Shown here: one piece after another, positions 25,807 to 37,160 of the stretch
Numbering within the stretch: position 1 is the stretch's first letter
How the letters are laid out: every line of letters begins with the position of its first letter
Assembly: GCA_949317995.1 (NCBI GenBank)
Contig: OX439045.1
Coordinates: 47,511,693-47,575,692, forward strand
Source of the DNA: Acholoe squamosa
Taxonomy: Eukaryota > Annelida > Polychaeta > Phyllodocida > Polynoidae
Direction of reading: 5' to 3'
DNA: 64,000 bases
Made by a program: the position numbers and the translations under genes
The notes under the pieces: model-generated
What the model saw: the letters and a program-made list of their open reading frames with translations, nothing else
What the model was told of the DNA's origin: nothing
Databases searched by the model: none

Positions 25807-26200
25807 TTACCAGTTGTTGTTTTTGTAATTTTTTCATGGTTTTGTTTCTGTGCCTCTCACCAATTGTTATTGCACCATGATCTGTTGTTTATAAAACTAT
25901 GTCTTTGGTGTAAAGGGTCAAAGGAGAATATATAAAAGAAAATGTATAGTAATATTTTTCATGTAAATGATATTATTCTAATAATGAGATTTAAAAGTAG
26001 TCAACTACATGGCAATATTCATATGTCCATACAAAACAAACATTTTATAGCGTGTCCAGGCACCGACACCAGTGCAAACTGAGGCCTGCACGTTTTTTAT
26101 TGTGTTATGACAGTTGTAAGGAGATTTTGATGTATAATTGTAATTGTTGACGCTTAGACACAATAAAAGAATCATACTTCAAAACAACAAAACACACACT

Positions 26201-26869
26201 AAAAAGAATTGAACTAAAATATAATAGTGTGACTTAGAGCAGGAAAACAAAAGTTGAGGACCTGTACTTCCTAAACTGCTTGTGCTACAACACTACAGCT
26301 CCATAGCAAAATAACCCAACGCACTCACAGAATTATGGAATGGTCATTTGAAGTGCTTTGTCGGAAGATAACGGCATCCTTTGTACTATAGATAAAGTAG
26401 ATCTGAGGAGTGGGGATGCAGTCGGTACAATGTGGCTATATAAGCCTAATAAACCAGTCTGGTAGGCTCATGGGCACAGCTTTGAACATGCTAAGTGGCT
26501 CTGCTAAGTGGATCTAGTATCAAAAACCATTCCACTGGAGTAACCTTTCTGAAGTGGCCTTTCAACTGAAGTAAGAATGCCTATGGTTTTAATTTCTTTG
26601 AGGGAATTATCATGGTAATCCAGGCTAAAATTCATGATTTATCCTTCTCCTCCTATCCTTTGTATGTATCTTTCACCTAGATCATCGTACGGTCTTTAGA
26701 GTTTGTGCTTTGCACCTTTTTTCACTTTTATCTTTCCTCTCAGCGCACTACAACATCACCATAACGGAGCTCACGGCCACTCATACTTCTTAACACTTTT
26801 GAGGGTCATATGAAGTCCCAAGGATTATGTTCCTTTGTCAACATGATGCCCCAATATACAGTGCAGGTG
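26201..26869. other. Unassigned DNA 3' of the LINE
   Basis: No gene or element recognised. An AT-rich flank follows the LINE tail. Confidence 0.5.
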
Positions 26870-26996
26870 AGTCGACCTGCAATAGAACTGCATTGGTCCA
26901 TCATGCTGGCCCTACGGGGGTGGATTAACCACGGGGTCAGCATGATGCATTCATTAATGCATCACGGAAAATTAGGCTGCATTTATGTATCATGAC
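26870..26996. repeat. Foldback repeat copy 4
   Basis: TCATGCTGGCCCTA faces GGGGTCAGCATGATGCATTC about 40 bp later, followed by ATTAATGCATCACGG and ATTTATGTATCATG. The arms and the trailing ATGCATTAATGCAT palindrome match other copies. Confidence 0.55.
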
Positions 26997-27239
26997 TACC
27001 AATCTACAAAGTGTTTAAATACATCGTCCAGCCTATGAGGGGGAACAGCGGGAAGATGGAGACTTATATTACTTGAATTGACTTTAGCGGAATGGGTGAG
27101 TAATTAGTGTCGACTAATTGAGACACATTGTTGGGGAATCATTGGTTTCGCGATGTGGCTGTCCTAATTGCACACATATATTTACTGGTGCCCTAGACAG
27201 AGTGTTGTCTCTACCTCACACATCCTACTATCAAATCAA

Positions 27240-27640
27240 TGCAGCCTCATTACCTCGTCATTTGATTGGCTAATCCGATTTCTAGGCCACCCAGACGCAG
27301 TCATTCATTACGGTGCCTGTCGTTGGCGACCAACCACAACCATCGTAACATACGCACACAGCAATATCAATCATCCGGCGTGTGTCCGCTGCCTTGATTG
27401 GTCCATTAAGCCCCCCGTGATCTATCAGACGCTTCCTTAAATCCTAATGCGGCCGTCAGAGCGCATCAGGCTTTGCCTCTAGGCGGGAAATAGGGGGAGC
27501 CGGGAGGGAGTGTTTACACAAGCCTGACGATCAATAAATAATACCATATTTCCCGTGGTGCCCCACGTTTGTTACAGCGCACCGTGCGGCCGTCGGGGTT
27601 AATTTCCGCCCACCAGGTTGCCTCCTGGCGGACATGACCA
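27240..27640. promoter_or_regulatory. CpG-rich CCAAT/E2F promoter-like patch
   Basis: This stretch is visibly richer in CG dinucleotides than its surroundings. It has two inverted CCAAT boxes (GATTGG at 27264-27269 and 27396-27401) and an E2F-type site GGCGGGAAA at 27482-27490. NF-Y plus E2F spacing of about 85-130 bp is a known cell-cycle promoter layout. The minus-strand frame at 27514-27732 is open for 72 codons with coding-like composition and may be a linked exon, but it lacks an ATG and a recognised domain. Promoter activity is inferred. Confidence 0.3.
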
Positions 27641-27732
27641 GAACTAAATATTGGCTCACCCTGGGCAGGATATCCTCTTCTTATCAGGAGCTGTATATCA
27701 AGTCTACAGTCAAAGGCCAATTTGTCCAGCAA

Positions 27733-29828
27733 CAGGCCAAGACTTTGTAAACCTTACAAAGGCCACCTGTGTATAGTTATATCGACCATGCTACTATGTT
27801 GACTATAGTATGGAGTGGAGTAGAAAGACTTTGAAGCTATGGGGATTCATGACTTAGTACAAGGGGGTAGGGTAGATAAGGGGCCTACCCTAAAACCCAG
27901 CTTCCTATGTACAGTTATGCTACGCAAATGATGCAGAGAACAATGGGAGAGCAACTTTACTGCACCTGTCTATTGTTGTATAATATGGCAACAACAAAGG
28001 ATGACGAAGCCTTTATACATCAAATGTATAAAGGGAAACTCGATACAATTTCAGCTGGATTGTTACATTACACAGAGGGCCTTCTCACGTGAAGTTTAGA
28101 GCCAACCTTAACGGAAACACAAAAACACTTGCAGCCTGACCTTTAGTATGAAAGATCACTTATATGTGTTTCCTGATAAATGGGAGGGAAGAATTATAAC
28201 ACATATAGCATCAATCTCTAGTTAGAGATTTGTATTCATGAAAACATAGCTAATAAACATAATTCCGCACTCAGAAAGCGATAAAGTCTACACTCTTGTT
28301 CTATCAACAGTAAATCTAATAAAAACAGGTACAAATATTCATCAAACTGTCAAAAAAGTGGAGGTGGATTAAAAGAAAGGCAGAAAGACATGCCCCCATA
28401 ATAGATTCCTCCATATGTAATCATGTACATAGCACTTGGCAGAGCCGTCGTAGCACTGAAGGCACTAATGTAAATAAGAGATGTTGAGGTCTATGTTGTC
28501 ATCAGGTATATTATAATACGGTTGATATATTATCTGAGACACCGGGCACTAGCATTAATTAACTGGAAGCACCCAAGATGGAGCCTGGCCTAGTGAACCC
28601 ACACAATTGCGCATACATGATCTGACCCTGCCGCCTTGTAGAGAGAACTGCCCTTACACCACCCCTAGCATGGTTTGCTGGTGTCGACAGTTCTCCATTT
28701 TCTCACTGAGCTCCAATCATGCCATGGTTACTTCAGTGTACACACCATAGGGAGGTGGGATTTGTGCTGGGGATCTGCCTCCCACCTCCTCCATACCAAT
28801 CTGTCACAGCCAGATATTACTGGTAATAGTCACCATCATATTGCCTGCCTGACTCAGAGGGGGGACCATAGAGTGTATCATACAAATATAGCTGCCACTC
28901 ATATTCCTATACTTTTCCACACTATCCTTCTCTTCCAATCTCAAAACCTGTTGAAATTTGTAATAAGTTTCAGATTCAACCTCAGATGATATAAGCATTC
29001 CTTAACTGCATTGTTCACTAGTTTATCATCTCTGTATAATCAATCCAACTAGAGCAATGAATCAGCTTAATATTAGGCCTATAGATAATCTCTGAGTGTG
29101 AGAATATGATTAAAACATTAAATCTGAATTCAAATCATAGATGGACCATTCTTGCTTTGTTATGTGGTCTGGAATGCATTTGAATGTAAGAGGAGATATG
29201 AGTGTTTATCGGTATAGATGAGGGGACGAGGCGGGGGGGGGGGCTATACACAGAGCAATCATTCATTCAATCCAGCACAACTCTAGTCATATAGGACTGT
29301 CTGGTCCATTAAGTATTTACTATTCAACTAGTCGTGCTGAGTGGTATAAATGATTCATGAGAGTTATTGATTACAAGCACATTGTATTTGACAACACCAG
29401 CTATAAGGTGTAACACCTCCATACTGCTACATCAATACATAAGGGGAGCCACCAATGCCGTAGTCATTGCCTCAAAAAGTAGACACTTAATGTCATTAAT
29501 TTTTCAAAGTACTATTGATGTTCTATACTGCTCATTCTAAACCCGCTCCCACGCGATATTTCCATAATGATTATACGCTTGCCAGAATTTGCTTTGTGGG
29601 TGGGGTGGGATTAGTCTGTGATGGGCTCTGTATTGGGATGGATTCCACTTGGGACAGAACTGATTTGTTTTATTGACAAAAATGCTGTTTAATCCAAACA
29701 AATTTTCCCTTTTTGGAAATGATTAAAGTTATTAGGTTTCGGTCGGTGATCAGAGAGAAGCGTTTAAATAAATCACGATCCACCATGCCTCCCGTGGGGT
29801 GGCAACGGGCTCCCAAACGCATGTCAAC
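27733..29828. other. Unassigned DNA
   Basis: No gene, element or array recognised. Short open frames at 27907 and 28675 show no domain. A G homopolymer lies at about 29234. Confidence 0.5.
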
Positions 29829-29936
29829 ATGGCGGCCATGGAGGTGCCAAAGGGAGGCTGGTTAATGTGTTATGGTAAACTGTTCAGTGTTAATTACTCC
29901 CTATATCTTTGTTGTGGGGTCTTGGTGAAACTATAG
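29829..29936 (+). CDS. Possible first coding exon beginning MAAMEVPKGGW
   Basis: The sequence CAACATGGCGGCC combines a strong Kozak context with a YY1-type AACATGGCGGC element, an arrangement common at the first codon of animal genes. The frame reads MAAMEVPKGGWLMCY and then either continues to a stop at 29934-29936 (35 aa) or splices at a possible donor (ATG|GTAAAC at about 29872). No homologue or downstream exon is recognised, so this may be fortuitous. Confidence 0.2.
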   Translation: MAAMEVPKGGWLMCYGKLFSVNYSLYLCCGVLVKL

Positions 29937-29984
29937 TAGCTTTAGTATAGCTCTTGTAAGAGCCTCCCGAGAATCTAGGTAATA

Positions 29985-30420
29985 GTCCTACACAAATTAC
30001 CTGTTAGTGGTACATGAAATGGGATGTTTATGTACGGGCAACATGCAATGGAGTACATATACTGAGTAGTGCTAGCAAAAGGCAACATACAATAAGAACT
30101 ATATGACAAGAGGTCTATCCTGCAAGTGGTACATGAAAAGAGAGGTAGGCCTTGTAAGATGTACATAAAGAAGACTTTTAGTGGCGATGTATGTAGGAAG
30201 AGGTAGATAGTTTTCATAGCATAATTATCAAGATGGTTTATAAGACTTCTTTGTAATGTCAGTAGTATATGAAATGTGATATAAATGTTACAGAAAATGC
30301 AGAAATTAATGTATAAGTCTAGGTAGTGCGGAGAAAAATTCCATAAAATAATGTAAGTAGTATATCGAAAGAACTCTAATGTGTAAGTAGTATATGAACC
30401 GAGATATGCTGAAAAATAGG
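29985..30420. repeat. Degenerate short repeats containing GTAGTATATGAA
   Basis: Variants of GTAAGTAGTATATGAA, GTGGTACATGAAA and CAACATGCAAT recur at irregular spacing, mostly 30-60 bp. A 15-bp perfect duplication (AAAAATAGGGTCTAG) lies at about 30412-30442. It looks like an old, decayed minisatellite. Confidence 0.45.
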
Positions 30421-30442
30421 GTCTAGCTCAAAAATAGGGTCT

Positions 30443-31204
30443 AGCTCAAAGTACAAGCAATACAGACGATTCTGCCACCATGCATTTCTTTGATGACCCC
30501 AGAATGATATACTTAAAGTCCTAAGTTGTGCAGGTGCATGGTGGAAATATGGTTAATTTGCAAAAGTAGTTAACACCTTTCATCAGTTTCCTCTGATAAT
30601 TTTTGTGTTAACGGTGGTTTGGATCAATATTTATTGCACATTCAAAAGCTTATGATACAATTCTGTTCTCTAGTAATAATCCTAATAAAAAAATTCAAAG
30701 ATCCAAATTTTCATATTGGAAATCAGAAATAAAAACTAATCAAATGACATTCTCTCATTTTCAAGCATAAGACACCCTTTCTATAGACCATTAAATAAGA
30801 AAATCATTATGTATTTCTGAGGTGCCAATGAGAGCATTCATGTGTGAAATAGACGGCCACAGTGTGCAGTAGTAGGGCTTTATGTGCACACCTATAGCAA
30901 CAGAGTTTCTTATGCATGTTAGTGTGTGCAGTGCACAGTATGGAAAAGACCTCCTCTGTGACCACACCAGTAGATCTACACCTCAACAGCTCGGGATGTG
31001 TTTCATTTTAGGACTATGAAGGGTTAATGAATTTATATATGTAAACTAGATGTTGCATCATTGGGTCTCCAGTGGATGTGCCGCATAATGCATCTTTCTG
31101 GGAATAAAGGGAGAAAAGTAGGGTGACTGGAATTGTGCCCATATGTCTAGAACATAGGTGGTGTCGCTATCTGGGAGTGTGACAACCTTGTAGGGTCATA
31201 GTGG
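30443..31204. other. Unassigned DNA
   Basis: AT-rich stretch between the degenerate short repeats and foldback copy 5. No gene or element recognised. Confidence 0.5.
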
Positions 31205-31290
31205 TACATGTATGCAGTCATGGTGAGTTACTCGGCAGGGCTACATTCATGCATCATGATGACCAATGGGTATGATGCATTAATGCATTA
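31205..31290. repeat. Foldback repeat copy 5
   Basis: ATGTATGCAGTCATGGTGAG faces CTCGGCAGGGCTACATTCAT, continuing GCATCATG, with a short loop. TATGATGCATTAATGCATTA follows. It sits directly upstream of the PIN-like pseudogene. Confidence 0.7.
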
Positions 31291-31317
31291 ACTGGGTTCT
31301 CAGAAACGCAACATAAT

Positions 31318-32930
31318 GTGTGGATTCTGTCACTCCCAGCTCATGCCCTAATCAACGAAGCAATGCAAGCTTTTGCTGGTGTTGAGTATGCAACAAGTAA
31401 GCAGCACAAAGAAGCCACTGTAGCAAGACAGAAACTAAAAATACTCACATACCTTACAGAGCACAGTCCATATACCATGGGTCCAACTTTACACATCATT
31501 GCTATGGGAATGAAAGGTGTTGATGCAGTAAATGTGGATCAGTCAAAACAAGTGGGCAAAAGAATATTAGATTCTATGGTTGTAAAAAAGGTAGAGGAGC
31601 TCTTGTTCAAAAAAATGAATCAGGCGGTGACACATGCTTTCAGGTCAGCCATCAGGATTCAGGATGAACTGGTGCAAATTGATCCAAATCTACTCTTTCA
31701 GAGACTAGTGACAATTGCAGACGACAAAGCTGACCTGCCTGCTTTGTTTGAATCTGAACTTTGCAGTTACCCACTATTGCTGTTTGATTTGTGTGGACTT
31801 CCATTACAAGCAAACAAACTAATTCTAGCTGATGCATTGTGAAAGGTCACAAAGCAAGTGAAAGTGTGCATATTACCAAACAATGCACAGTTTGTACTTG
31901 ATGGAGGTGCACTGCTGCGTCGCCTATCATGGACCCAAGAAGCATCATACAAACAGATATGCCAGCTATATATCAACTCTGTTGAAAAGATGTATGGAAA
32001 GGCAATGATTGTATTTGATGCATATGCAGATGGCCCTTCTACCAAAGATGTAACACACCTTCTGGCAAATAGATCAAACAAGCAAAAGTTCATTGACTAC
32101 TTTAGGAAAAACTAAACCAGTTTGGATGTGATGTCATCCATGCACAACAAGATCCAGATGTCATGATTGTGAAGACAACAGTTACATCTGCAAAAGAGAG
32201 GGCAACAGTCCTAGTGGCAGATGATACTTATCTATTGATCTTGCTAATCTTTTATGTTGACTTGACTGCATGTCAAGTATTGTTTGCACAAAGAATTGAA
32301 TATGGGATATCAAAAAGCTGAAGCTTGAACTTGGCCAAACTGTATGTCAGGACATCCTAATTGGTCATGCAATTCTAGGGTGTGAGGCCATGTCAAGGGT
32401 ATTTGGATTAGGAAAAGGGCCCACTCTAACCAAAATGATGAAGGGTCAACACTTTCAGCATCAGGCCAAAGTCTTTACCAATGACCATTGTGATAAGGAG
32501 GCTGTGCTCATTGCAGAAGAAAAGGCAATGGTTTGTCTCTACAATAGAAAATAATTAGGGGATCTGAACTAAGAGATTTTGTGAGAACATATCCACCAGT
32601 TGAGCATCCCAAGAACCCCAAAGGTTGCCAGCAACTTCAGCTGCAGCAAAGTACCATAGTCTCCGCGTGTATCAGCAAATCCAGGCATGGAAGGGAAAAG
32701 AAAAGACCCTGTTTGCAACTGATTGGGGATGGAAGGTTTTCAATGAAATCTATTTCACCTGCAGTGAATGCCCTGGAAACAGTTGTAAAAAATCTGAGGT
32801 GCCAAACTTGGATCTTGAGGTTGAAACTGATGAATGAAAATTCAATAACAGTTACTATAAGTGTACTCTCTTCTGCTCAAAACAACACTTCATTTTTCCA
32901 TAGATACAATTGGGTCTGAATAAGTAGATT
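31318..32930 (+). pseudogene. Decayed copy of a multicopy PIN-nuclease-like protein family
   Basis: The translated pieces line up, in order, with a large invertebrate family of unnamed proteins that I recognise from memory by INEAMQ, HSPYT, VNVD, FQRLV, ELCSYPLLLFD, a PIN-like core with LDGGALL, VFDAYADGPSTKDVTH and VADDTYLL, then a segment with DILIGHAILGCEAMSRVFGLGKG, and finally TSAAAKYHSLRVYQQIQAWK and WGWK. The acidic residues of the core (LDGG, FDAYADG, DPDV, ADDT) suggest a metal-dependent nuclease fold. No introns are visible, the frame is interrupted at least four times (one is a Trp-to-stop change near 31840), and the Cys-rich C-terminus known in relatives is not recognisable. It is therefore a dead copy. 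The family's multicopy, intronless nature suggests spread by transposition or retroposition, which is inference. Confidence 0.75.
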
Positions 32931-33774
32931 TCGACAATTGCAGGTGTTTCATGAAAGGGCTGACCATCAAAAGTAAAACATGGTAGGATTTTTTTACAAG
33001 CAGAAATTTAGTTGAACTCATGCTGTTACCTGGTGCTACACATACAAATAAATAGGGTCAATTGTATATATGCAATTATGTGAGTTATACAATCATTTAT
33101 TCATAGAAAGAATTGAATTGATGCTCATACTAACATAAATGATATGGTGATTAACTGAAAAACATGATCCCAAAAGATTTAACTTATTTTATACATCCTT
33201 TTGGTCACCTGTCTACTCTTCTTCACATTATGCAAACTAGCGAATAAATCAATTAATATAATCATAAAACAACATTGTTGCCATCACAAAGAAGACTGAT
33301 TCTGGCCTTTCAATTGGCCAGACATCATTGTTATCAGTTTGCCCATACCTATCAACTGGCTGGAGGAGGGCCTAACCTACTTATGCAAATTAACCATATT
33401 TCCACCACCGACACAGGTTAGGAGTTTTAGTATGTTATTTTAGGGACTATATAGAAATGCATCGTAGTAAAATCTATCATATTGCAATCAGTTTGCGGTG
33501 AAACATTACATTGCCCGGACTACTGGACACCTAGGACAATAAATGTTTCTTTTCCATATGTGTGGAGAATAAACATAAGCCATCGTGCACAACATTGAAA
33601 GTTGTTCCGTGAGTTGATAGAGTCCCCTGTTGATGGGTAGAGATGGGGCTACATTGGAGTCTATGCTGTAACTAGGCCTGGCTGTAATGTCGGTAGTTAA
33701 CCCTTTCAGGCTTACATAGTGCTGTATTTCACTATACATATGTCTAGTAATGATACATGAATACAGGACCTAGT
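32931..33774. other. Unassigned DNA
   Basis: AT-rich flank 3' of the PIN-like pseudogene. No gene or array recognised. Confidence 0.5.
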
Positions 33775-33960
33775 GAGCATTCTTGCTAAGACCGTATTCA
33801 TGCACCATGATATCCTATGGAAGAGGCCACCATACTGCCAACAGGTCGGCGTAATGCAATAATGCAGTTCTGGCGAGGAGTCTCACCAGTACGACATAGG
33901 TGCATCATACCAACCAAGGGACATAAAGGCATCATGTGGCCTTTAAAGGGTTAACATAGG
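33775..33960. repeat. Foldback repeat copy 6, diverged
   Basis: GTATTCATGCACCATG, GTAATGCAATAATGCAG, TCTGGCGAGGAGTCTCACCAG and GGTGCATCAT follow one another, ending with AAAGGCATCATGTGGCC and AAAGGGTTAAC. The central TGGCGAGGAGTCTCACCA is itself a hairpin. Confidence 0.6.
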
Positions 33961-35880
33961 GTGTGTAGTGGTGGTGTAATGTGACGACAGACAGGAGATC
34001 CCTGTGACGACCCCTAATGGTAGACCCTAATGTAGTTCTCAGCCCGCCCACCCACCCACCAGGGGCAGCACCTTGTAATAATATAAGGTGGGCTCTGATG
34101 TGAAGCCTAGCACCTGGTGTCCAGTATCTAACTCATCTAGCAACCTGTATACATCAGTACTACTACCCATATACGTGGTACATATTGGGGACTAATTCTG
34201 AATTCGAGATTCCTTGAATAATACATTTAAGGGCCGAAACTAGTGGGATGTTGAATCCTCTTCAAGACGTTGTCCATTATATTATTTCATTTAAACCACA
34301 AATCTAAATTCAGTGGGATTTAGAAAATCTTACAAAAAACTACATTACAATGACTCATGCTTCGCGACCCACTGGTTGCTATAAATCTGATTAAAATGAC
34401 CAAGTGAACATGAAATATTACAGGAAAGATCATTAGAGAGAAAAGACATGTACAGAGCTTTTTTTGATTATAATGTAGTTTATGAACAGGAACCTCCATT
34501 GGAATATCATACATTTATGACTTCAGTTTGTTAAAGCCCTATATAATATAAAGGACCACCCTCCCATCATACACAATGTAAATGCAGACTTGTGAATCAC
34601 CAGTATTTTATGACTTCATCCTGCCATATTATGGCTGCACTCTATACACTGCCCTATTTGTCATACTTATAGTCCTGTGTAAAACTCTCATCCATAAGCT
34701 ATAGCTGTCAGGGGTGTTTAATCCAATATGAGTAGTCTATTGGGACTGTCTACTGGTCCCTGCATTAATCAGAGGTTGGTGCAGGAGCACAGTAATATAT
34801 CATATCTACACTAATGTGGACACCACCTATACATTTATAAACATGGGCAGTAACTGTACAGGAGTTAACAACTGGTCATGCCTAAATGGATGAATACAGG
34901 ACACATACTTCACGCAAAATGCTGGACCTAACCGGGGCAGAATTACTGCAGAAGTTCTCAATATCGGCCATATCCAAATGATTCATACTGGAAATGAAAT
35001 ATGAGGAAGTTGTCGAAAAGAAATCCCTTATTGTTTTGAATGAAGGGTTACTTTTAGCCGGATAGCTGAACATAGTTCTATCCTTTATGGCCTATGAATA
35101 AGCAACATTCCACGCTGTAGAGAGCAGAGGCAGGATGCGATATTAGCCAATCAGATAATTCCCACTATTCACTGCAGACCTTTTTGTTACATTACTAGTT
35201 TCAGAACTTCTAGGTTTTCAGTGTATGCGTTACATTATGACCACTGCAGTTGGTAATTGTTAGTAGTCGAAGCATTATTCCCCACCCTTTACACTGCATG
35301 CAGCTTTGGGAGTCGCCTGTGTGTACCTAACTATTCACCACGAGGCATCTCTACTAGTTGTTCAATACAGCAGCTCTCATCTTGAGTCCACGATTCTCAT
35401 ACACCTTGGCAGCTGCAAACAGCTGACACCTATATCACAGTATGCTGCATGTTATCTGAGGAAACATCCTCACACCTACACCCTCTCCATCCTTCTCCTG
35501 CCACAGTTTATGTATTGGCACAGTCAACCGTCCCATTACCCTGCCTCTATAGGGAGGTGTGAGTGGGGAGCATACTGAAAGAGATGTACTGGAGGAGTTC
35601 AGGCAGGGAGGGCAGCCTTAGAAAATTGGGGAGATGGAGAATGGGGGAGGGGGGTGATAGCTTTCTTTTTTTTTCGGAGGGGGGTAGGGCGGCGGCCACT
35701 GCTATAATACACTTCCTACATAATGGTTGAAGTTTGGTTCACACTGTATTAGTACTAATTTCATTCTGACAGCAGAACCTCGCTCTTAAGATATAGGTCA
35801 ATACAAGATAATTGTGGCATTTTAAGTATAAGTAGATGGTATTATGAAACCAAAAACCATGGTATAGGGGGATGGGAATA
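33961..35880. other. Unassigned DNA
   Basis: No gene recognised. A purine-rich, G-run-bearing tract occurs at 35620-35700. Confidence 0.5.
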
Positions 35881-36130
35881 TAAGGGTACAGAAGGGACAC
35901 ATGGAGAGGGAGGGTGTGTTGGTATAGGGGGGTTCAGACATACCGTAAAGGGTGTTAGGGGTATTCAGACATTAATTGGTATTATCCTGAGTATGCAGCT
36001 CTGATTATACTCATACCAAGCTGTGTCTAGGTGGTATAGAAGGGACACCGTGGAGGCGGATGGGGTGTTGGTATATCCACATATTGTGCTATAGAAGGGA
36101 CACTGTTGAGAGGGAGGGCAGGGGTGAACA
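35881..36130. repeat. Three dispersed copies of a GAAGGGACAC unit
   Basis: TACAGAAGGGACACATGGAG at about 35888, TATAGAAGGGACACCGTGGA at about 36036 and TATAGAAGGGACACTGTTGA at about 36092 are each followed by GAGGGAGGG- or GGGTGTTGGTATA-type sequence. They resemble remnants of a minisatellite of about 50 bp. Confidence 0.5.
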
Positions 36131-36527
36131 GGCGTGGACGAGGCACAGATTTATGTTCACTGGTCCATGTACGTAGATCAATGCTGTAATTGTCAGTTCA
36201 ATCACCCCTCTGACCGCCACTGTCGGGGCCAATGCACAACCTCCCACCTCAATCCCTAAATACCCACTAACCAGAACATACTGAGAGCCGACAGGGGTTT
36301 AGGACATGGGCATGGTGTGGGTAGAGGAAACCTGAATGGATTCCCACTATCCCCCCAAGGACAAAGGCTTTAATAATGTTGTAGCAAATACAAAGGGGGT
36401 GGGAGGTGTGTATGTAGGGTATAGAAATCCGTTTAGTCCTTGATATAGAGCCAGTGTGTCTACATGGGATGTATTGTTTTATTGTTATAGCTGTCTAGGT
36501 GTAGGTTAAGTAATGGAAAACCATCGC
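36131..36527. other. Unassigned DNA
   Basis: No gene or element recognised between the GAAGGGACAC units and the 36528 hairpin. Confidence 0.5.
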
Positions 36528-36578
36528 GATTTGCCACAAAACCTGCTCGGCTTCGCCTCGGAGGTTTTGTGGCAAATC
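36528..36578. repeat. Perfect 17-bp hairpin with GC-rich loop
   Basis: GATTTGCCACAAAACCT and its exact inverse AGGTTTTGTGGCAAATC flank CTCGGCTTCGCCTCGG, itself an imperfect palindrome. A 51-bp cruciform is possible. It sits at the left of the retroposon-like segment at 36580-36945 and could be an element terminus. Confidence 0.9.
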
Positions 36579-36579
36579 C

Positions 36580-36945
36580 TCCAGGTCCAAGGAGGTTTTC
36601 TGACTTATACTCCATGAACAGCATTATGGAAAACAAAGAATACTTTCTTCAATCAGTGACGTGAATTCATGTCCTGTTGTAGAATAATGATTGTAGCCTA
36701 TTTAGATAATGAACTTATTCCTAGCAGTGACGTGATTTCATGTCCCGCGAATGGATGAACATTTTACTTTTGTGCAGCCTACTAGCATTGGACTTCAGGC
36801 CATACATTGATTGTATACTGGTTGAAGATCTCTATTTGCATGTATTTCATCTAAGTCTGTGATCTTGTTTATTACACCTATACTTTATTCCTTCTGGCAT
36901 ACTTGTAAATCATCTTGCACGAACATATTGTCAATAAACAATTCA
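36580..36945 (+). mobile_element. Possible retroposon 3' end (LINE or SINE tail)
   Basis: CAGTGACGTGAATTCATGTCC occurs at about 36654 and again with small changes at about 36725. The segment ends in GTCAATAAACAATTCAATTC plus AATTC, a short simple-repeat tail of the type seen at the 3' end of many LINEs and SINEs. No coding domain is present, so assignment to a family is not possible. Confidence 0.35.
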
Positions 36946-37074
36946 ATTCAATTCCATCCCATCCACAGAAGTTTATATAACAGTTAAACCATTAATATAA
37001 GCATATTTTGACATAAACAGTAGAGGCCTAGAAGATGTTCAGTAGATGTTCTAACACCCACAGTATCAGCTGAG

Positions 37075-37160
37075 GACTCATGGTGTAAATGGTTAGCACA
37101 TGAGACTCAGGATCCCAGGACTGTCTGGTGCGTGGGTACGAATCCCATATGGGACAGCAT
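37075..37160 (+). repeat. tRNA-like sequence (SINE head or tRNA pseudogene)
   Basis: TGGTGTAAATGGTTAGCAC resembles a pol III A box and GGGTACGAATCCC a B box (one change from GGTTCGANNCC), with a spacing that would fit a long-variable-arm tRNA. The two ends do not pair as an acceptor stem, so this is not an intact tRNA gene. The downstream stretch repeats TTCATAAAACCTCCTGC-like phrases (37200-37310). Confidence 0.5.

Larger units (their letters stand above)
23262..26180 (+). mobile_element. 5'-truncated non-LTR retrotransposon (LINE), CR1/Jockey group
   Basis: The order endonuclease, linker, reverse transcriptase, then 3' UTR matches ORF2 of a non-LTR element. The copy begins inside the endonuclease near 23262, just before the Y-R-V-N-R-S-D-S residues, which is typical 5' truncation. 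The coding part is broken by a stop at about 23925, a frameshift near 24540, and a deletion with frameshift near 24875 that removes roughly 50 codons between the first catalytic Asp block and GVPQGS. The last frame ends at 25806. A UTR of roughly 370 bp follows, with AATAAA at about 26163 and an A-rich stretch near 26180-26200. Motif style points to the CR1/Daphne/Crack/Jockey cluster, clade not certain. The 3' boundary is approximate. Confidence 0.9.
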
